DNA of 64,000 nt. Source: Limnephilus marmoratus (taxonomy: Eukaryota > Arthropoda > Insecta > Trichoptera > Limnephilidae). The stretch is taken from contig OU862917.1 of assembly GCA_917880885.1 (NCBI GenBank), positions 56,123,227 through 56,187,226 on the forward strand, read 5' to 3'. Below the pieces are notes generated by a model that worked only from the letters and a program-made list of their open reading frames with translations, had not been told where the DNA came from and ran no database searches. Shown piece after piece: positions 10,298 to 22,070 of the stretch (positions are counted from its first letter, which is position 1; every line of letters starts with the position of its first letter). Both the position numbers and the translations under genes were made by a program.

Positions 10298-13200
10298 ATA
10301 ATAACCTCTCAGGCACCCATTCTGAACCAAGGTCTAAAGAATGGACTGATTGGTTAGCACACATTAAGTATTTTAACCAGACCTTAAATGTTTCTTCGGT
10401 TTGTTGCAAACAAGCTAAAGATGGGAGACCCTATGCTTCTTTCTCTGTTAACAATGTGACCTTTTCCGGATTACTCGATAGTGGGGCATCTATCAGCTGT
10501 CTTGGCAACAATGCTCACTTGCCTTTTGTTAACAGTGATTTTAGAATTTCGCCCCAATCGACACACCTGACGACTGCAGATAATGTTTCTCAGCCGGTCA
10601 TCGGTGCCCTTGCCCTGCCAATTAATTGTAACAATAAAATAGTTACAATCAATTTTCTAATAGTGCCCTCTATATCCCAGAATTTCATCCTTGGCGTTGA
10701 CTTCTGGAAGGCATTCAATGTTGCTCCCCAAGTATTTAATACTCTTGGCGAAACCTCCACTGCCGCTCAAATTAGTGAGATCCGCACAATAATACCTCAC
10801 GAAAATTTAAGCACGGACCAGGCTCTCCAACTAAAGGAAATGGTCAATAAATTCGAATCAATATCCTTCGAAAAATGTGGACTTGGTTTGACAAATTTGG
10901 TGGAACACCATATCAAAACCAATGGCCCACCCATCAAACAACGTTATTACAACTTAGCCCCCCAAAAACTTAAACTTTTAGAAAACGAACTTGACGAAAT
11001 GTTAAAAATGGGTGTGGTGGTTCCCAGCAGAAGTGCATGGACCAACCCAACTCTTTTGGTTTCTAAAAAAGACGGCTCTGCACGTTTCTGTCTCGACAGT
11101 AGACGTTTAAACTCTTGCACGGAAGCTGATGCGTATCCCTTACCTCACGTTCACGCAACCTTAGACAAGCTGCGTAACGCCAAGTTCATCTCTTCTGTCG
11201 ATCTCAGCAAAGCGTTTTGGCAAATACCCTTGGACGCAGAATCGTGCGAAAAAACTGCTTTCGTTGTACCTGGTAGGGGAATGTTCCATTTTAAAAGATT
11301 ACCCTTTGGTCTAAAAAACAGCCCCGCCGAGTTACAAAGACTGATGGACAAACTTTTCGGTCCTGAAGTCGATAATAGCCTGTTTTGTTACCTTGACGAC
11401 CTCATCATCGTCAGCGATACCTTTGAAAAACACCTATTAATGCTGGAAAAAGTTTTCCAACAACTCAAGTTCGCTGGTTTAACCATCAACTTGAAGAAGT
11501 CTGAATTCTGTAAGTCCCGTCTACGTTATTTGGGATTCATTGTCGACGAAAAAGGTCTAAGAACAGACCCCGCTAAGGTGGAAGCCATGGCAAATTTTCC
11601 CCGACCCAAAAACGCGAAGGAAGTCAAAGGTTTCCTTGGACTTGCAGGTTACTACAGGAGATTCATCAAAGACTTTTCCACTATTGCAGCCCCCTTAAAT
11701 AAAATTACCGGCATTCGTAAAGGTGTCAGCAATTTCCGATGGTCTGTCGAAACTGAAGAAGCGTTCACAACCTTAAAAAATGCCCTTCAAAAAGCTCCCG
11801 TTCTGAATTGCCCGGATTTTGCACTCTCTTTTACCCTCCACACGGATGCCTCCAATGTAGGAATCGGTGGAGTCCTTACTCAAGAATTCCCAGATGGCGA
11901 ACACCCTGTAGCGTATTTTTCCCGTACACTAAACAAACACGAGAAAAACTACGGAATTACCGAGAAAGAATTATTGGCTGTATTGGATTCTGTTCACCAT
12001 TTCCGCGGTTACATAGACGGTAGCAAATTTACTGTAGTCACAGACCATAGTAGTTTGAAATGGTTGATCTCTTTAAGTAATCCCTCCGGTAGGCTCGCTC
12101 GCTGGTCCTCCCGTTTGTCTCAATACAATTTTGATGTTGTTCACCGTAAAGGCGCGGACAATATTGTTCCCGACGCCCTTTCAAGAATTGAACTAGCTTC
12201 ATTAAATGTTGACACAATTGCCCCCCCTCCATCTACAAAAGATGAATGGTACTTGAAAATCTTCGAAGGTTGCAAAAATAACCAACAAAAGTTTCCTAAT
12301 TTTATCATAAAAGAAGGACAACTATACCGTAATTGCAAGGCACCACTATCCATCCTCGAAGATTACTCGTGGAAACTTGTCGTTCCCCTCGAAGGTAGAG
12401 AACAAATAATCATTGACAATCATAGTGCTCCCGACTCCATACACCCAGGAAATTTCAAGACGTATAAAAAAATCGCCTTAAAGTATTATTGGCCTGGTCT
12501 CTTTAAGCAAATTCGCAATTACATCTCTAAATGTGAAACTTGTAAAGCTTATAAACATAGCACGGCAGCACCTGCCGGCCTAATGGGTAATCCCAAACGT
12601 GCCGACAGACCCCTACAATCATTGTCAATGGACCTCGTCGGACCCTTTCCTCGAAGTTATGCCGGACACATGCACATACTTAGTGTAGTGGATGTTTTCA
12701 CTAAATTCTGTTGGATCTTCCCTTTAAAAAGAGCCAACGCGTCCGCCATCATCAAACTCCTGGAAAAACACATTTTTATACCTTACGGAACACCCAGAAC
12801 CATAATAGTTGATAACGGAAAACAATTTATTGCCCAAGAATTCAAAGATTTTCTTGCCAAATACGGAATCAAGGACATTTACTATAACACCTTGTATACT
12901 CCACAGAATAACACTGTCGAACGTTATAACCAGACAATCAACACAGCTCTAGCTATTCTAGTTGATAAAGATCAACGTACTTGGTGTAAAAACCTAGATA
13001 AAATTCAGGCTGCTATGAACAACACGGTTAACCTGGCCACTGGTTACACACCTTTCTTCTTAAAACACGGTATGGAACAAGTTGTTCACGGTTCTCTACA
13101 TAGGGACACAAACTTTCCTACGTCAATTGCCGCCACAAGCAACCCTACCGCGGACTATGCCCATCGTCTGGAAGAACTGTCGGCCATCTACAGTGAAGTC

Positions 13201-13515
13201 ACTGATGCTTTACTCCTGGCTCATCAAAAGAGCGCGGACAGATACAACCTACGTAGGAAACATGTCACCTTCAATACTGGAGACATAGTTTGGAGAAAGA
13301 ACAACACACTTTCCCAAGGAGCCATGTATTTCTCTGCCAAGCTGGCACCACGTTTCGTGAAGGCCAAAGTTCTAAGAAAGATATCAGATCTAGTGTACTC
13401 TTTGTCTGACTCCTCTGGAAAGCACATTGGTAATTACCATATTAAGGATATTGCAAAGACTGGAAGTGAGGAGTCAAGTAAAACTGCCCCCACTATCTCA
13501 GCAAACTCAAAATGA
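10294..13515 (+). CDS. pol: Gypsy Pol polyprotein (PR-RT-RNase H-IN)
   Basis: This frame, expressed by -1 frameshift from gag, encodes the retrotransposon enzymes. In order: aspartic protease with DSGAS (near 10474); reverse transcriptase with the SVDLSKAFWQIPL block, PFGLKNSP and catalytic YLDD (11389-11400); RNase H with HTDAS and DALSR; integrase with an HHCC finger (HPGN...CETCK, near 12440-12550), the DLVG catalytic aspartate region, IVDNGKQF and VERYNQ; and a GPY/F-like C-terminal module (LAPRFVKAKVL). RT before integrase places it in Ty3/Gypsy. All catalytic motifs are present and no internal stop is seen, so the copy could be active. I do not assign a clade. Confidence 0.95.
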   Translation, partial: LNNNLSGTHSEPRSKEWTDWLAHIKYFNQTLNVSSVCCKQAKDGRPYASFSVNNVTFSGLLDSGASISCLGNNAHLPFVNSDFRISPQSTHLTTADNVSQPVIGALALPINCNNKIVTINFLIVPSISQNFILGVDFWKAFNVAPQVFNTLGETSTAAQISEIRTIIPHENLSTDQALQLKEMVNKFESISFEKCGLGLTNLVEHHIKTNGPPIKQRYYNLAPQKLKLLENELDEMLKMGVVVPSRSAWTNPTLLVSKKDGSARFCLDSRRLNSCTEADAYPLPHVHATLDKLRNAKFISSVDLSKAFWQIPLDAESCEKTAFVVPGRGMFHFKRLPFGLKNSPAELQRLMDKLFGPEVDNSLFCYLDDLIIVSDTFEKHLLMLEKVFQQLKFAGLTINLKKSEFCKSRLRYLGFIVDEKGLRTDPAKVEAMANFPRPKNAKEVKGFLGLAGYYRRFIKDFSTIAAPLNKITGIRKGVSNFRWSVETEEAFTTLKNALQKAPVLNCPDFALSFTLHTDASNVGIGGVLTQEFPDGEHPVAYFSRTLNKHEKNYGITEKELLAVLDSVHHFRGYIDGSKFTVVTDHSSLKWLISLSNPSGRLARWSSRLSQYNFDVVHRKGADNIVPDALSRIELASLNVDTIAPPPSTKDEWYLKIFEGCKNNQQKFPNFIIKEGQLYRNCKAPLSILEDYSWKLVVPLEGREQIIIDNHSAPDSIHPGNFKTYKKIALKYYWPGLFKQIRNYISKCETCKAYKHSTAAPAGLMGNPKRADRPLQSLSMDLVGPFPRSYAGHMHILSVVDVFTKFCWIFPLKRANASAIIKLLEKHIFIPYGTPRTIIVDNGKQFIAQEFKDFLAKYGIKDIYYNTLYTPQNNTVERYNQTINTALAILVDKDQRTWCKNLDKIQAAMNNTVNLATGYTPFFLKHGMEQVVHGSLHRDTNFPTSIAATSNPTADYAHRLEELSAIYSEVTDALLLAHQKSADRYNLRRKHVTFNTGDIVWRKNNTLSQGAMYFSAKLAPRFVKAKVLRKISDLVYSLSDSSGKHIGNYHIKDIAKTGSEESSKTAPTISANSK

Positions 13516-14972
13516 TCCAGTGTGTATCACCACAACCCTTTGGTAAGCACATCAAGTCTTACAATGACTGGCGTGTAAAGTGTCAATTACATGTCCACCC
13601 TTTCATTGATGAAACGAATATTGTTAAAAAATCATTTTTGTAAATTTATGTACACTCCACGGCGTAGTTTGCCCCGTTCATGTTTATGAATTGGCAACCA
13701 CCGTAATTTTTGTTCCACACGTTTTTTGTTTTTTTTCTTTTTTTCTCACCTGTTCCAAAATTGATCACTTTAGAGCAGAGACACCCCTCGAGTCACAGTG
13801 TTTGGGAAGTCATGAACCCAAATCATTGCCTCTCAACCCCTCACACTACGCAACGTTCATGCCATGGCACGCTTTGCTATGTAATGCAATATTGTAATTT
13901 TCACCATTTTTGTTTGTTGTTTTTTCATCATATCGGAAGGAATCTCTTCAAAATTTTTTCTTTTATGTTCTGTAAGTACTGGAGCGTCGTTCTAAAGTCG
14001 GATTTGGTAAACTCCAAAGCGTTAAATCACGACCCAGGACTAGTAAACCATCTTAACATGCTCCATATTTTACTCATCATGGTAAAAATAAGTGGTTACT
14101 CACATAATCACATTCCTTGTGTACAGTAGTTTTCAATTTTTCTCAAATGTTAAAAAATTGATGGCGTCCTACCCGAGCTCTTTGCTAACAAATTGGATTT
14201 TGACACGTCCATTTTGAAATCATATGTATATTAATAAAGGAAAAGCCTTTAAATTGGTCTTTCCACCCTTATACAAATCTTCTTGGGCCCGTTTCAACTA
14301 AAGTACGTAAAACCAAATACTCGGTCTTTTGTTGTTATAAGAAGTCCTCGATTTGTCCCTCTTCACAACATGTATGTCTTGTATTACATGCCTCAACCCT
14401 GACGGAAAAGGTTAATAAAACCTAACGGCAGCCCTGTTTTCCGTACATAAATAACCGCAGTTTAACGTAAATCATCAATGTTTTGTTTGATCATCGTTTT
14501 GCAAACATAGGCATTCAACTCTTGTTTCGCCATTTAACCAAGTATTTGCAACCTAAATTGCACATAACCTGGTATGTTGTAACTGCACAAAGGGTATGTA
14601 AAACCACAATTGGTCCCTTTTGTTTGTCCCCACCGAAGTTGCTACAATAGACAGTATGTAAAACCATATAGGTCTGTCTTTGTTTGTCACATGGTGTAAA
14701 CAGAAATGTACTCTGTCATCACCCCGCCTTTATAACATACGAAGTGACATTAAATTGTTTACCTCCTTGTTATTCTATCGTACGCTCCTGAGCTACGGAG
14801 TTAGTTAATCTAACAAATCTTCATATACTGTATTAAAACAAGCATTGTTAACGTTTATTGTGTTGTATTTAAACGCAACCCTGTTACATTATAGGAGGGA
14901 TCCTTAAAATACCTGCCACAATACGAGAAGTTCGTCATAATCACTTTTGCTCATAGCTAAATGTTATTGAGT

Positions 14973-15180
14973 TGGTCGTGTGACATATTTGTCATGAGTA
15001 CCGTTTTGTACATTCTATTTTGGTCGTGTGACATATTTGTCATGAGTACCGTTTCGTACATTCTATTTTGGTCGTGTGACATATTTGTCATGAGTACCGT
15101 TTTGTACATTCTATTTTGGTCGTGTGACATATTTGCCATGAGTACCACCCTTTTGTATAACCTGTTCTGGTCGTGCGTCA
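14973..15180 (+). repeat. 48-bp tandem repeat, about four copies
   Basis: The unit begins TGGTCGTGTGACATATTTG and includes CATGAGTACC. The first three copies are nearly identical and the fourth is diverged. Because 48 is a multiple of three, open frames run through it on both strands and should not be taken as genes. Confidence 0.9.
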
Positions 15181-15224
15181 TTTATTTGCCGTGAGCACCG
15201 CTTTTATGTATAATTGTGTATTAA

Positions 15225-15440
15225 CTCTGTACACTACACGTGGAGACGTTAAAACACTTACCGTGATTCGTGTGAACGACATAATATCGGCTTTGCCATC
15301 TTCTTTAAGATGCATTGTATAAGCTCTTTGACTTCTGTCTATAATTGAGTTATATCTTGTGTGTACTTACATATTTTGTACACTATACGTGGAGACGTTA
15401 AAACACTTACCATGAGTCGTGCGAACGAAATAATATCAAA
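15225..15440 (+). repeat. ~60-bp direct repeat pair
   Basis: A block starting GTACACTA(C/T)ACGTGGAGACG and ending near ATAATATC occurs at about 15228 and again at about 15378 with few differences. Confidence 0.75.
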
Positions 15441-17294
15441 CCTTTTGTGTGCGATTTACGAAATGTAGTCCACAACCCTTTGTTGTCATTCAACGCCGAT
15501 GCCCGTGGACTTCCTGTTTTTTTACTTCTTTGCAAAAGGAAAGAAGCCCAGGAATATCTACTATCCCAAAAGGACTAGTTTTCAGCTTCACTGTCAATTA
15601 TGGGGCATAGTGCTGTGGGATTTAATCGATTGAGCACAAAACCACCTAACTCGTTGTCTGGAGAACGAATAAGAAAACCCCCAGGTTTGTGAAATTGGAG
15701 CAAGGGTCTGTCTTTTCTCACAATCATGTAGAAGTTTTAAAATGACCCCTAATCTTTTGCCCAATACACGCGAAAGATTAGCCTCTTTGTTATAATGTGT
15801 ATTCAAATTTCTCCTCACCCTTTTCTGATAAATGTAAAGAGTCAGGAAATCTGCTGGTTGATTATGTTTCATTTTCACATAGAGTTTGAATTGGAAATTA
15901 GTCCAGTCTCTAGCAAATTTCGTAACTCGTCTCCCTTCTCCCCTCCTCCCCCCCATTCCCCCATGTTCTCAGATTATGTTATGAAGTGAAAAATCTGTCG
16001 TTGACTATATTTCGCCCTCACTTGGAGTTCGAATAGGTAACTGTCCGGTTATCTACAGGTTTTCCCCCTCAATCTCTGCATATGTCTCACCTTTTTTCTC
16101 TTTCTCAATTCTACGAAACACATTCATGAATGTTGGATATGTACGATATGCACTTGGCGTAACGTCTGTCTCCTTTTTGACAACCTTTATTCATGAATTG
16201 GTTTCCCTTTGCCGTGACTAGTTCACGATTCTTTGTCTTGTTCTTTGAAATCCTACGAAAATGTTACCATCTTATGTTAACATAGGCCATAGAGGGCCGG
16301 TTGTTTTTTTAACCAAGACATATTGTCACTCGGCAAGCGCCAAGTCATCCTGGAAAAGGAAAATGTTCATGTAATCACAATTTAGTTAGGAATCTCTCTT
16401 CGTCACTCTCTGAGTCGGTGGTTAAAATTTCGTTTATTTCATTTTCTGGACACATTTTGTTTCTCTCCAAACCTTTTCTTCATTGGTCCCTAGGCAGGTA
16501 AACTTCAAGAATTTTGCTCTAATAATAATTTCTCCCGGATTTAAAACGAAGCCCAGGCGGATGTCATCACCAACAGCCAAGCTGAGCTTCACTTCCTGAC
16601 AGCACGCGCTGTGGTTACAAGGTCCCTCCTGCTGCCATTTTCTACGTATTTGTTCCTGAAAGCACAGACCATACCGCTCATATGTATGTTGTCTTGTCGT
16701 GCCACAGCAAGCTGAGTTGTCCCACCATACATTATGACACTCTAAACTACCTTTTGGGCACGCTAGCTCCTAGGTTTGTTCTTACTCTTGCTATCAATGC
16801 CAACCTTGCCGTCTCTTGCTCTGTCATGCAGTGACGCATATATCGTCATGTGTAAACCATCATTACCTTGACCCACCAGTATTCGCTGAATGCGTACCAA
16901 TACAAGTTATCTTGAGCTACATTATGCTTCAATAACCATTATATACGATCCGTGTTCACCATAATAACACTTAGGATTCGTACTGGCATGTCTGCAGATA
17001 CTGGATTCTTCTCTTCAATGGCCTCTGTAACCATAGTCGCGGCACAGCAACCACAGTCTCCACTTCGTGAACTTCAACGTCTTCGACCAAACCAGGTGTT
17101 TTCTAAGGCCTAAGTGTACTCTTGAGTGTTATCTCAAATGGGTCTGATTGCAGTGATAATGTAATCCTTAGAATCTGTGAAACCACGTCCTTTTCTTCGA
17201 AATTCTCCGAAACCAAACAAATCCACGCTTCGCAAACTTAGCTCCCAGACCAATGAAACCTTAGAATCACACTTTTTCTCTTCTCTTGTACAAA

Positions 17295-17395
17295 TGTATT
17301 GTCATTCTTTCAATTGCATAACCATGTGTATTGTCATTTTTTCAATTGCATAACCATGTGTATTGTTATTTTCAATTGCATAACCTTGTATGTTG
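17295..17395 (+). repeat. ~36-bp tandem repeat, about three copies
   Basis: Units contain TTTCAATTGCATAACCATG preceded by TGTATTGT(C/T)ATT. They lie 230-330 bp upstream of the 3' LTR. Confidence 0.8.
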
Positions 17396-17605
17396 TTTTA
17401 CACCATGTACTTTCCCCAAAGTTGTCTTTTCCAAACATTCTATGTACCCCCATCCATTCCCTACAAACATTGTGACCTAAACTATAGCATAAACTGTATG
17501 TTCTAGCTAGGCAATCTCTCAAGCAACGAATCTCTCAAAAACCCCGATGGAAGCATAAGAGGATTTTTTTTCCCTACAGCTCCATTGCCACGTCGCTTTT
17601 TTTCC

Positions 17606-17620
17606 AAGCGCGGGGGGAAG
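17606..17620 (+). promoter_or_regulatory. Polypurine tract of the Gypsy element
   Basis: The purine-rich AAGCGCGGGGGGAAG abuts the first base of the 3' LTR, where the plus-strand DNA primer should lie. Confidence 0.8.
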
Positions 17621-18374
17621 TGTTATGGTACGCCCTAAACGACAGAATTCGAGTCCATGGGAGCACCACCGCGGACAGCAACACCCCGCTCCCCCCTGTT
17701 TCCTGCTTCCTACCTCCTCTCCTCTCTGCACTCCCGCGCGCACCAACGCGTCCCGCCAGTCGAGAATTGCAAGCGGCCTCGGGAACACGTTCCGCTCCCC
17801 GGATCGAACACCGAGTTCGCGGCTAATTTCTGTCGACCAATTTGAACGCAATTACATCTGCGATGTTAATTGAAGTACATACGGGTTTTAGCGCTGGTAT
17901 TCTGCCATGCCTGTGTGAACTTCGGGTCCTGTCCTAGACTCGGAAGTGCCCCTGCTGAACCCGGAAGGCGTGGATCCCCGAACATCATGTAAGCTGTACA
18001 AATATTCCCTCTTCTGTTTGTGTCCTTTAACGATAGACTGTAAACCCTCGCGAAAAGCCATCACTCAGGGAGTTTCGTTTCAGAGATCACGAGGTATAAA
18101 CACGATAGCTAGGTTTGTGTAATATGCATTTCTTGTATTGAATTGTACTGTAATAACCTATGAAACTGTGTTTTGAATTTGCAATACATGAATCTATTTA
18201 ACTCAATCCTGTTGTTATTCTGCCTCGGCAGGAGCATTTCCTAGAGTGTATTTCCCGGACGACCGTGGGGGAGAGAGAGAGTTCCGAAGCATTCGTGCGA
18301 CCTGCCCCTGGAATAGAGGGTACTTTTGTCTCTGCTGTGAGCTGGCCTGGGACATGTTAGGGCCCATCATAACA
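17621..18374 (+). repeat. 3' LTR of the Gypsy element
   Basis: It is the same length as the 5' LTR (754 bp) with about three substitutions by eye, has the same TGTTATG/CATAACA ends, and is followed by the ACCT duplication. Confidence 0.97.
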
Positions 18375-18959
18375 ACCTCTAAAACATCCTCGCGTTCCCT
18401 AGATGTCACGCAGCGTTACTATGTAAACATTTGAATTATTTACAAATATATCGTGAAACATTGCAGCTATATTCAAAAACTGTCGCATATTTTCGTAAAC
18501 CGCCGTCGATTTCCAAAAACTGCCAATTTTTAAAAACTGTCAACAAAACTCTGTCCAAACGGACAAAAAATTGCCGCTATTTTCAAAATCTGTCGCCGAT
18601 TATTCAATAAATATGACCAACTTTTAAAGACCGTCGCCAAAACTCTTGTCAAAATGGACTAATTGATGTTCAAATGGAGAAAATATTGTCGCTATTTTCA
18701 ACACCTACTGTCGCCGATTTACAAAAACTGTCGCCAATATTTAAAAACCGTCGCCAGAACCTTGTCAAAATGGAAAATATTAATGTTGCGTAGAGAATCG
18801 TCCACAAGATTGAGACATGTATTAGTTATAAAATGGGAAAGTATTTTATCAGCTTTCTACTAATGCAAAATGTATACGAGGAGAAGGTTTGAAATATTTT
18901 TTTATAAATCTTTTACGGCGAGTCACAATCTGATGTTGACTTGTGTGCGTTGCTTACAG
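18375..18959 (+). other. Remainder of GILT intron
   Basis: Intron sequence with several diverged repeats of phrases such as CTGTCGCCGATTT and CAAAACTCTTGTCAAAATGGA (18470-18780), a degenerate short tandem array. It ends in acceptor GCTTACAG at 18952-18959. Confidence 0.6.
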
Positions 18960-19064
18960 ATCCAGGGATGTGCACTGAAGAGCAAGGAACTGACCGACGG
19001 ACAGAAGTTCGACCTCATTCGCTGCCTCATGGCTGACAGGAATCCCGATATGGCTCTGCAACAG
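18960..19064 (+). CDS. GILT-like thiol reductase, internal exon b
   Basis: The 35 codons begin IQGCALK, completing the GILT signature started in the previous exon, and continue through a cysteine-containing helix (LIRCLM). Acceptor GCTTACAG and donor GTACAC are canonical and both boundaries are phase 0. The exon is more GC-rich than its surroundings, as expected for the only conserved host coding DNA here. Confidence 0.92.
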
Positions 19065-19379
19065 GTACACACACACCACACACTCCACACCTCTTCTTCA
19101 TCTAACCTAATCAACTCTTTATTGGGGAGCATCCTCCCGAAAACGTACATGTGGTGGATCTATTTAACTGCATGGAAGATAGCTACAATAAGGCTATAAT
19201 GCTATCAAATCTTTTCAATCAAAATTAATTTAATCTATATCTTTGATAATGACAGTTTGATAATGCCTTCAGCATTATAGCTGTCAGCGGCAAAATAGCT
19301 GTCACATGTAACAATAATTACACAGCAGAACTTGTTAACAAATAAACTGTTTTTATAAATTTAATAATATTATTGAATA

Positions 19380-19700
19380 CTAGCTGGTCCCCAGCGATGC
19401 CCGGGCTTTACACAGAGTTTTCGAAATCAATGTACTCGTAGATACTGACCTTCCTCTTGTTTTGAAGGTCACATGGGCAAAATTTCATCAACCTCGGCAT
19501 AAATCTGTAGATTTACATACAAATCAAATCCACACCGCCCGCTTGCCAGCCCGCTCGTCCACCCCACACAGACATATATTTCAACTAATTTAAACAAAAC
19601 ATTGACAAATTATATACCTAAACCTTCCTCATGAATCACTCTTACTCTCTCACCTTATCGCGAACAGACAGACAAACTGACGTGGCGGAGGACTTTAATT
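19380..19700 (-). repeat. Interspersed repeat, possible Helitron-type end
   Basis: The segment opens (A)CTAGCTGG followed by a CCC/GGG-pairing stretch. On the minus strand this is a hairpin-like sequence followed by CTAG, the layout of a Helitron 3' end and similar to the ends of the X and Y units at 42605-55896. The rest shows GAACAGACAGACAAACTGAC-type sequence common in insect interspersed repeats. Assignment is tentative. Confidence 0.35.
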
Positions 19701-20099
19701 TATAATATGTAGACACATAAAATAAATTAAAATTAAAATTGCGTTCTACAAATTAAACTTGATAACAATAAAAAATCTAAATCAACTTTATTTAAACTTT
19801 ACATTATAATTAGTATGTCCTTGTGTCTCTTACTTTTTATACCCATCATAGCATTTATTCATTTTATACTCTCTGATGTCATTTTACTATCTAATGCCAC
19901 AATAAGTGTCATTCTGTTCTTATTATTACATTCAATTTGAGAATCCGGTATTGGTACCGCCACACATTGGCAATCATTTATTTCTGTTTTTAAAGACTGG
20001 TTCCAATGACATTCCAATGGACTAGTTTTTAAATATTTCGTCTGTTCTTCCCGGAAAATTTGAATTTTATTTTATTTATTAATTTTTTTTTAGTAATTT

Positions 20100-22070
20100 G
20101 TACATTTAAGTTTACAAATTTCTAATTAATTATAATATTTCATATTGCAAACTAAATTTCATGTAGTTTTATGTAGCTCCTACAATACGTATTGAACTTT
20201 CCAATTGGTGGGGACTTTAAAGTTTCTAGTAGCGTGTTATATAACTTCATCCCTTTGTATAGTAAACTGACTGTTCTGCGTATTCGCCTTGTCCTTTTTT
20301 TGAAGCTTGATTTCCTTGCACGTCCTTGTGTTATGTCCTTGTTGAATATACACAATTTTATTTGAGAAGTATTTTGGTAAAATGTTGTTAATTATTTTAT
20401 GTATAAATTTCATCGTATTCAAGGTCAGCATCTGTTTCACGGTTAGCCAATTCAGTTCCTTTAACATTTTGTTTACTTAAAAATCTATTTCGCCATGGTA
20501 TTATTCTCATTGCCCTGTTTTGGAGAATTTGAAACTTATTTTGTTCTCGTTCGTTACATAGGAAACGTATAGTTGAGCAATAGTTAAAATGTGGAGCAAT
20601 AATTGATTTGTAGATAGTGATTGCAGTTTTACTAGATATTTTTTGCCGAATTCTTCCCAAAAAAGATATTTTTTTCCCAATTTTCTTTTGTGTATATTCA
20701 GCATGCTTGTTGAATGTTAGTTTGGAATCTAATATAACTCCTAAGTATTTCATTTCAGTAAAATTTTCAATAATTTTACCATCAATTAAAATTTTGCCTT
20801 CACTGGATGTCTTCTTATATCCAATCACCATTCATTTGGTTTTTTTGTTTTATTTAATTTAAGCATATTGATTTTTAGCCATCTTGATACATTGTTTAGC
20901 TCATTATTCAAAATATTTATTAGTTCTTCATAGTTATCTACAATTAAGTATATTAGTGTATCATCGGCGAATAGTCGTATTTTGCATTTTGAAAATATTT
21001 TCATCATGTCATTAATATAGAGTATGAACAATAGAGGTCCAAGGCCCAACCCTTGCGGTACTCTTAATTTATTTTCCATTGATTATTAATTTTTGTTATC
21101 TATTTTCTGTCTTTCAAATACTCTTCTATTAACTTAATGGCTACAGATGAAAAACCAATTTCTTTAAGCTTTTTTTATCAGTATTTCTCGATCTATAATT
21201 TCGAATGCCCTTTGAAAATCCAAAAATATTGCTAAGATATATTTATTACTATTCATTCCTTCCTTCCATTCTTCGACAACTACGTTTAATGCTGTTTTAC
21301 GTGAGTTATTAGATCTGAATCCTGATTGCTCTTGGTATAAAATATTGTGTTTATCAAGGTATTGTAAGATTTGTTCTTTTATTATCACTTCAAGAATCTG
21401 TTCATATTTTGGTAAAGTGTTGATTGGTCGAAATTTTTCACATTTTGTGGTATTTTTATGGAACCGGTATAATAGTAGATAGTTTCCATGACTGGAAATT
21501 TTCCTTTTCAATCTTCTCATTAATAATATTTAATAGAGTAGATCCAATTACTGTAAAAGCATATCTTATTATGCATCTGAACTCTTCTTTATTTCATCCA
21601 TCTGAACTCTTCTTTGATTTAATTTTGTTTAAAATGTTAAATAAATATTCTGCATTTATTTTTCTGAAGACCAATGATTCTTTGTTTGCATCGATATTTT
21701 CGTTTGTGAGGTTAAAAGCAATGTTGGGTATTAATTTGTTAATTTGAGTGATACTATCAATAAAATATTTATTAAATTTATTAGCCATATTTTCCTCGTT
21801 TATCTCTTTTGGGTAGTTTACTATTTTTATGTTGTCTTTGATTTCGTCACGTACTAATTCTTTTATACTTTTCCAATTTTTTTGGGATCCCCTTTTACTG
21901 AGTTTATTTTATTTTTTATGTACTCATTATGCGTTGTTTTTATGACTTATTATTTGTTTCTCGCTTTTTTTTGGTTATTCCAATCCGTAGTACTATTATG
22001 TATATTGAATGGACTAGATTTTGAATTGTCGTCTTTGGGACTTCTTCCTGGAACTTTCAGAGTGTACTTT
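20100..22070 (-). pseudogene. Degenerate 5'-truncated LINE, antisense in a GILT intron
   Basis: Fragments in several frames on the minus strand can be ordered as one reverse transcriptase: NKFNKYF (near 21780), a FRPIN block and FLDFQRAFEI (21164-21520), [18 protein letters not shown] and FADDTLIY (20825-21079), KYLGVILDSKL (20397-20831), and a C-terminal stretch to about 20160. Many frameshifts and stops make it dead. No endonuclease is visible, so it is 5'-truncated. It lies antisense to the host gene and ends only a few tens of bases before the acceptor at 22097. Confidence 0.85.

Larger units (their letters stand above)
13516..17605 (+). other. 4.1-kb non-coding 3' region of the Gypsy element
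   Basis: There is no env-like reading frame, signal peptide or long open frame; short frames on both strands look like chance. It contains three repeat blocks annotated separately (near 14973, 15228/15378 and 17295). Such a long 3' untranslated region is unusual for an element with only gag and pol. Confidence 0.7.
7122..18374 (+). mobile_element. Complete Ty3/Gypsy LTR retrotransposon in a GILT intron
   Basis: Two 754-bp direct repeats (7122-7875 and 17621-18374) begin TGTTATG and end CATAACA and are flanked by identical 4-bp ACCT (7118-7121, 18375-18378), the expected target-site duplication. The LTRs differ at about three positions by eye, which points to a recent insertion. Inside are a 1.3-kb leader, gag, pol in the order protease-RT-RNase H-integrase (Gypsy order), a 4.1-kb non-coding 3' region and a polypurine tract. 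No env-like frame is present. The element is in the same orientation as the host gene and begins 21 nt after the exon end at 7100. I could not identify a convincing primer binding site directly after the 5' LTR. Confidence 0.97.

Noticed and set aside
15594..15956. 120-codon minus-strand frame in the Gypsy 3' region
   Set aside because: Low-information basic peptide with no recognisable domain, in the antisense strand of a retroelement.
13516..17605. An env gene downstream of pol, which would make the Gypsy element a retrovirus-like errantivirus
   Set aside because: No frame of adequate length, signal peptide, fusion or transmembrane segment was seen on the + strand.
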